Source of the DNA: Vespa crabro
Taxonomy: Eukaryota > Arthropoda > Insecta > Hymenoptera > Vespidae
DNA: 64,000 bases
Direction of reading: 5' to 3'
Assembly: GCF_910589235.1 (NCBI RefSeq)
Contig: NC_060978.1
Coordinates: 713,087-777,086, forward strand
Shown here piece after piece: positions 62,368 to 64,000 of this stretch. Each line of letters starts with the position of its first letter. Position 1 is the first letter of the stretch. The notes beneath the pieces are model-generated. The model saw only the letters and a list, made by a program, of their open reading frames with translations. It was not told where the DNA came from and did no database searches. A program made the position numbers and the translations under genes.

Positions 62368-62930
62368 AAAAGAGAAAAAAAAATAAATAAAGAAGAAATA
62401 AAGAAAAGACAAAATCAATGCATATTATTTCCGGTGTAATTTTTTTCTTCTTTTTTTTTTTTTTTTCTTTCATGTTCTGCTTTCATTGTTCTGTTTTACT
62501 CGTTTCTTCTTTTTCTTTTCTTTTTGTTTGTTTGTTTGTTTTTTTTATTTTTATTTTTATTTTTTTGCCTCTAAAAACTCCGTTTCTCATTTACCCTTTC
62601 GCAGATCGTCAAATGCAACAGATTCTCGGGGATCTTTTCTCCGCCGGCATGGAAACGGTCAAGACCACATTGGAATGGGCAGTGATTCTCATGTTGCACC
62701 ACCCCGAGGCTGCTAAAGCGGTACAGGAAGAATTGGATCAGGTAGTCGGAAGATCGAGAATGCCGGCATTGGAAGATCTACCGTTTCTTCCGGTGACCGA
62801 GGCAACGATACTCGAAGTCTTAAGAAGATCGAGCATCGTCCCGTTGGGAACGACTCATGCTACCACAAGGTGAGCGAACAGTTCAGAACATTTTTTTTCA
62901 TTGTCTTGTCTTGATATCGATACAAAAAAA

Positions 62931-62969
<39 letters not shown>

Positions 62970-63477
62970 AAGGAAAAAAAAAGAAGAAGAAGAAGAGTAA
63001 AAGTTTAATCGGCGTGTCCGTTCGATTGGGCGGGAATTCGAATCGGGATTTCACAACTGACCACTCGGTCTTCCTTCTACGAAGGCGTTCCGCGTGTAGT
63101 CTGCTATAATGTCGGAATCTCGTTCGTTCGCGATTGCCGATTATTCGGCAAGCAAAAGTGAAAGCAAAGGTGCGTGGCCCCCTGTCTGCTTTTCGGCCGG
63201 GCCCACCTTTACTCGGGCTTGGTTGGTTCGAGGTCGACGACACCGTTTCCATCGTGTGCGCGAACAAAGGAGCCAAGAAATCCAAGAGACGTATCGTGCG
63301 GTCGTGTTTCATTGCTCGAAAGTGAGAAACTACATTATTAACTTACTTAAGTGTACACGTGTCCGCCATTAGAAACGACAAAGATATCACGCCTCACCAT
63401 TAATCTCTCGTTAGACGATTATATACCGACTTGTTTATTTTTCCTTTTCTTTTGTTTTCGTTTGCTGTTTTTTGTTT

Positions 63478-63515
<38 letters not shown>

Positions 63516-63996
63516 TATTCAAAAGACTCTCTTCTCTTCTTAATCACCCACCTTGTTAAATTTATCTTACAGGGATGTAACATTGAATGGTTACACGATA
63601 CCGGCTGGCTCTCAAGTTGTACCACTATTGCATGCAGTACACATGGATCCGGAATTATGGAATGAACCAGAGGAGTTTCGTCCTACTCGTTTCCTTTCCG
63701 CCGAAGGAAAGGTCTGTAAACCGGAGTATTTCATGCCGTTTGGTGTCGGTAGGCGGATGTGTCTCGGCGACGTGCTAGCGCGCATGGAACTCTTCCTATT
63801 CTTCAGTTCGCTCTTACATACATTCGATCTTAGGCTACCTGAGGGCGCCTCGTTGCCGAGTTTGCGCGGTAACGCAGGTGTCACCGTAACCCCAGACCCA
63901 TTCAAGGTTTGCCTATTTCGAAAGAACCTCGATCTCCTCGAGTGCGACCCGAACGAACCTTCTAGCGGGCCACTTCGTAACGTTGGCAGTCTCTGA
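60690..63996 (+). CDS. CYP18A1: Cytochrome P450 CYP18A1, ecdysteroid 26-hydroxylase (5 coding exons, complete)
   Basis: Coding exons are 60690-61062, 61508-61629, 61865-62294, 62605-62869 and 63573-63996. All introns are GT-AG, with intron phases 1, 0, 1 and 2, and the joined frame is 1614 nt, giving 537 residues plus stop. Visible P450 landmarks in order: N-terminal membrane anchor (about residues 21-39), PPGP hinge (48-51), helix-C WxxxR (W134, R138), I-helix AGMET (322-326), K-helix ExxR (E379, R382), FRPTRF (432-437), and the heme loop FGVGRRMCLG (453-462) with C460 as axial ligand. Length and sequence resemble the insect CYP18A1 family closely, including the conserved stretches around KDQRRFLH, RSSIVPL and NGYTIPAGS. 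Known family role: a microsomal enzyme that hydroxylates ecdysteroids at C26 and oxidises them further, inactivating moulting hormone. No frameshift or missing key residue is seen. In other arthropods the family is usually next to CYP306A1, which is not in this window. The assignment rests on remembered family sequence, not a search. Confidence 0.96.
61063..61507 (+). other. CYP18A1 intron 1
   Basis: A phase-1 GT-AG intron of 445 bp. The donor is GTGAGT after the split Gly codon 125, and the acceptor is ttcatag. It contains a T-rich tract (about 61150-61230) and a GATC/CGAT-rich segment (about 61260-61290). I see no coding exon inside. Confidence 0.9.
61752..61802. repeat. (TA)n in CYP18A1 intron 2
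   Basis: About 45 bp of perfect TA in the 235-bp intron 2 (61630-61864). Confidence 0.95.
62295..62604 (+). other. CYP18A1 intron 3
   Basis: A phase-1 GT-AG intron of 310 bp with donor GTGAGT and acceptor ctttcgcag. It is almost wholly simple sequence: a GA tract near 62328-62364, then poly-T and (GTTT)n before the acceptor. Confidence 0.9.
62870..63572 (+). other. CYP18A1 intron 4, the longest, with an internal GC-rich block
   Basis: A phase-2 GT-AG intron of 703 bp with donor GTGAGC and acceptor atcttacag. A GA/A-rich tract follows the donor and a (TA)n tract precedes the acceptor. Between them, about 63000-63330, is a GC-richer non-repetitive block with a stable hairpin (63166-63210) and open frames on both strands. 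This differs from the other introns of the gene and may be an intronic regulatory element. Confidence 0.85.
63166..63210. repeat. GC-rich hairpin inside CYP18A1 intron 4
   Basis: AAAGGTG-cgt-GGCCC (63166-63180) pairs with GGGCCCACCTTT (63199-63210). The stem is 12 bp with a 3-nt bulge on one side and an 18-nt loop. Confidence 0.8.
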
Positions 63997-64000
63997 ATGA

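Overview
The window looks like nuclear DNA of an insect, most likely a hymenopteran. By eye it is AT-rich, keeps frequent CpG (runs such as cgatcg), and is crowded with simple repeats: GA/CT, TA, poly-T, and many tri- and tetranucleotide arrays. The one gene I recognise with confidence has small introns and standard GT-AG sites, and its product matches the insect cytochrome P450 CYP18A1. The order Hymenoptera is inferred from base composition and overall protein resemblance; I could not run a search.

Layout. Positions 1 to about 59,700 are mostly non-coding and repeat-laden, with small GC-richer islands. Inside it I see one convincing small gene on the minus strand at 20222-20584. It encodes a 79-residue Cys/Pro-rich protein in two exons, and the first coding exon holds only the ATG. 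Positions 25427-26853 hold a tandem array of about four diverged 260-430 bp units. Several GC-richer islands carry exon-like segments: an open frame with a credible acceptor and/or donor at 29244-29329 (-), 35926-36077 (-), 41334-41459 (+, signal-peptide-like start), 44813-45082 (+), 45988-46154 (+), 49835-50003 (+), 50665-50765 (-) and 56831-56977 (+). The plus-strand ones share phase-1 boundaries and could belong to one undescribed secreted-protein gene upstream of CYP18A1. That is a hypothesis, not an annotation.

The right end is the CYP18A1 locus on the plus strand. It has a GC-rich upstream block with a CTG repeat (59100-59760), a TATA box (59767-59774), a long repeat-rich leader, and five coding exons between 60690 and 63996 giving a complete 537-residue protein. 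CYP18A1 is known in other insects as the microsomal ecdysteroid 26-hydroxylase that inactivates moulting hormone. Its usual neighbour CYP306A1 (phantom), if linked here too, would lie beyond the right edge. The long non-coding tract to the left is a plausible home for its developmental enhancers.

Most long open frames here are artefacts of microsatellites (poly-Ser/Leu from CT, Arg/Glu from GA, Tyr/Ile from TA) and are left out.
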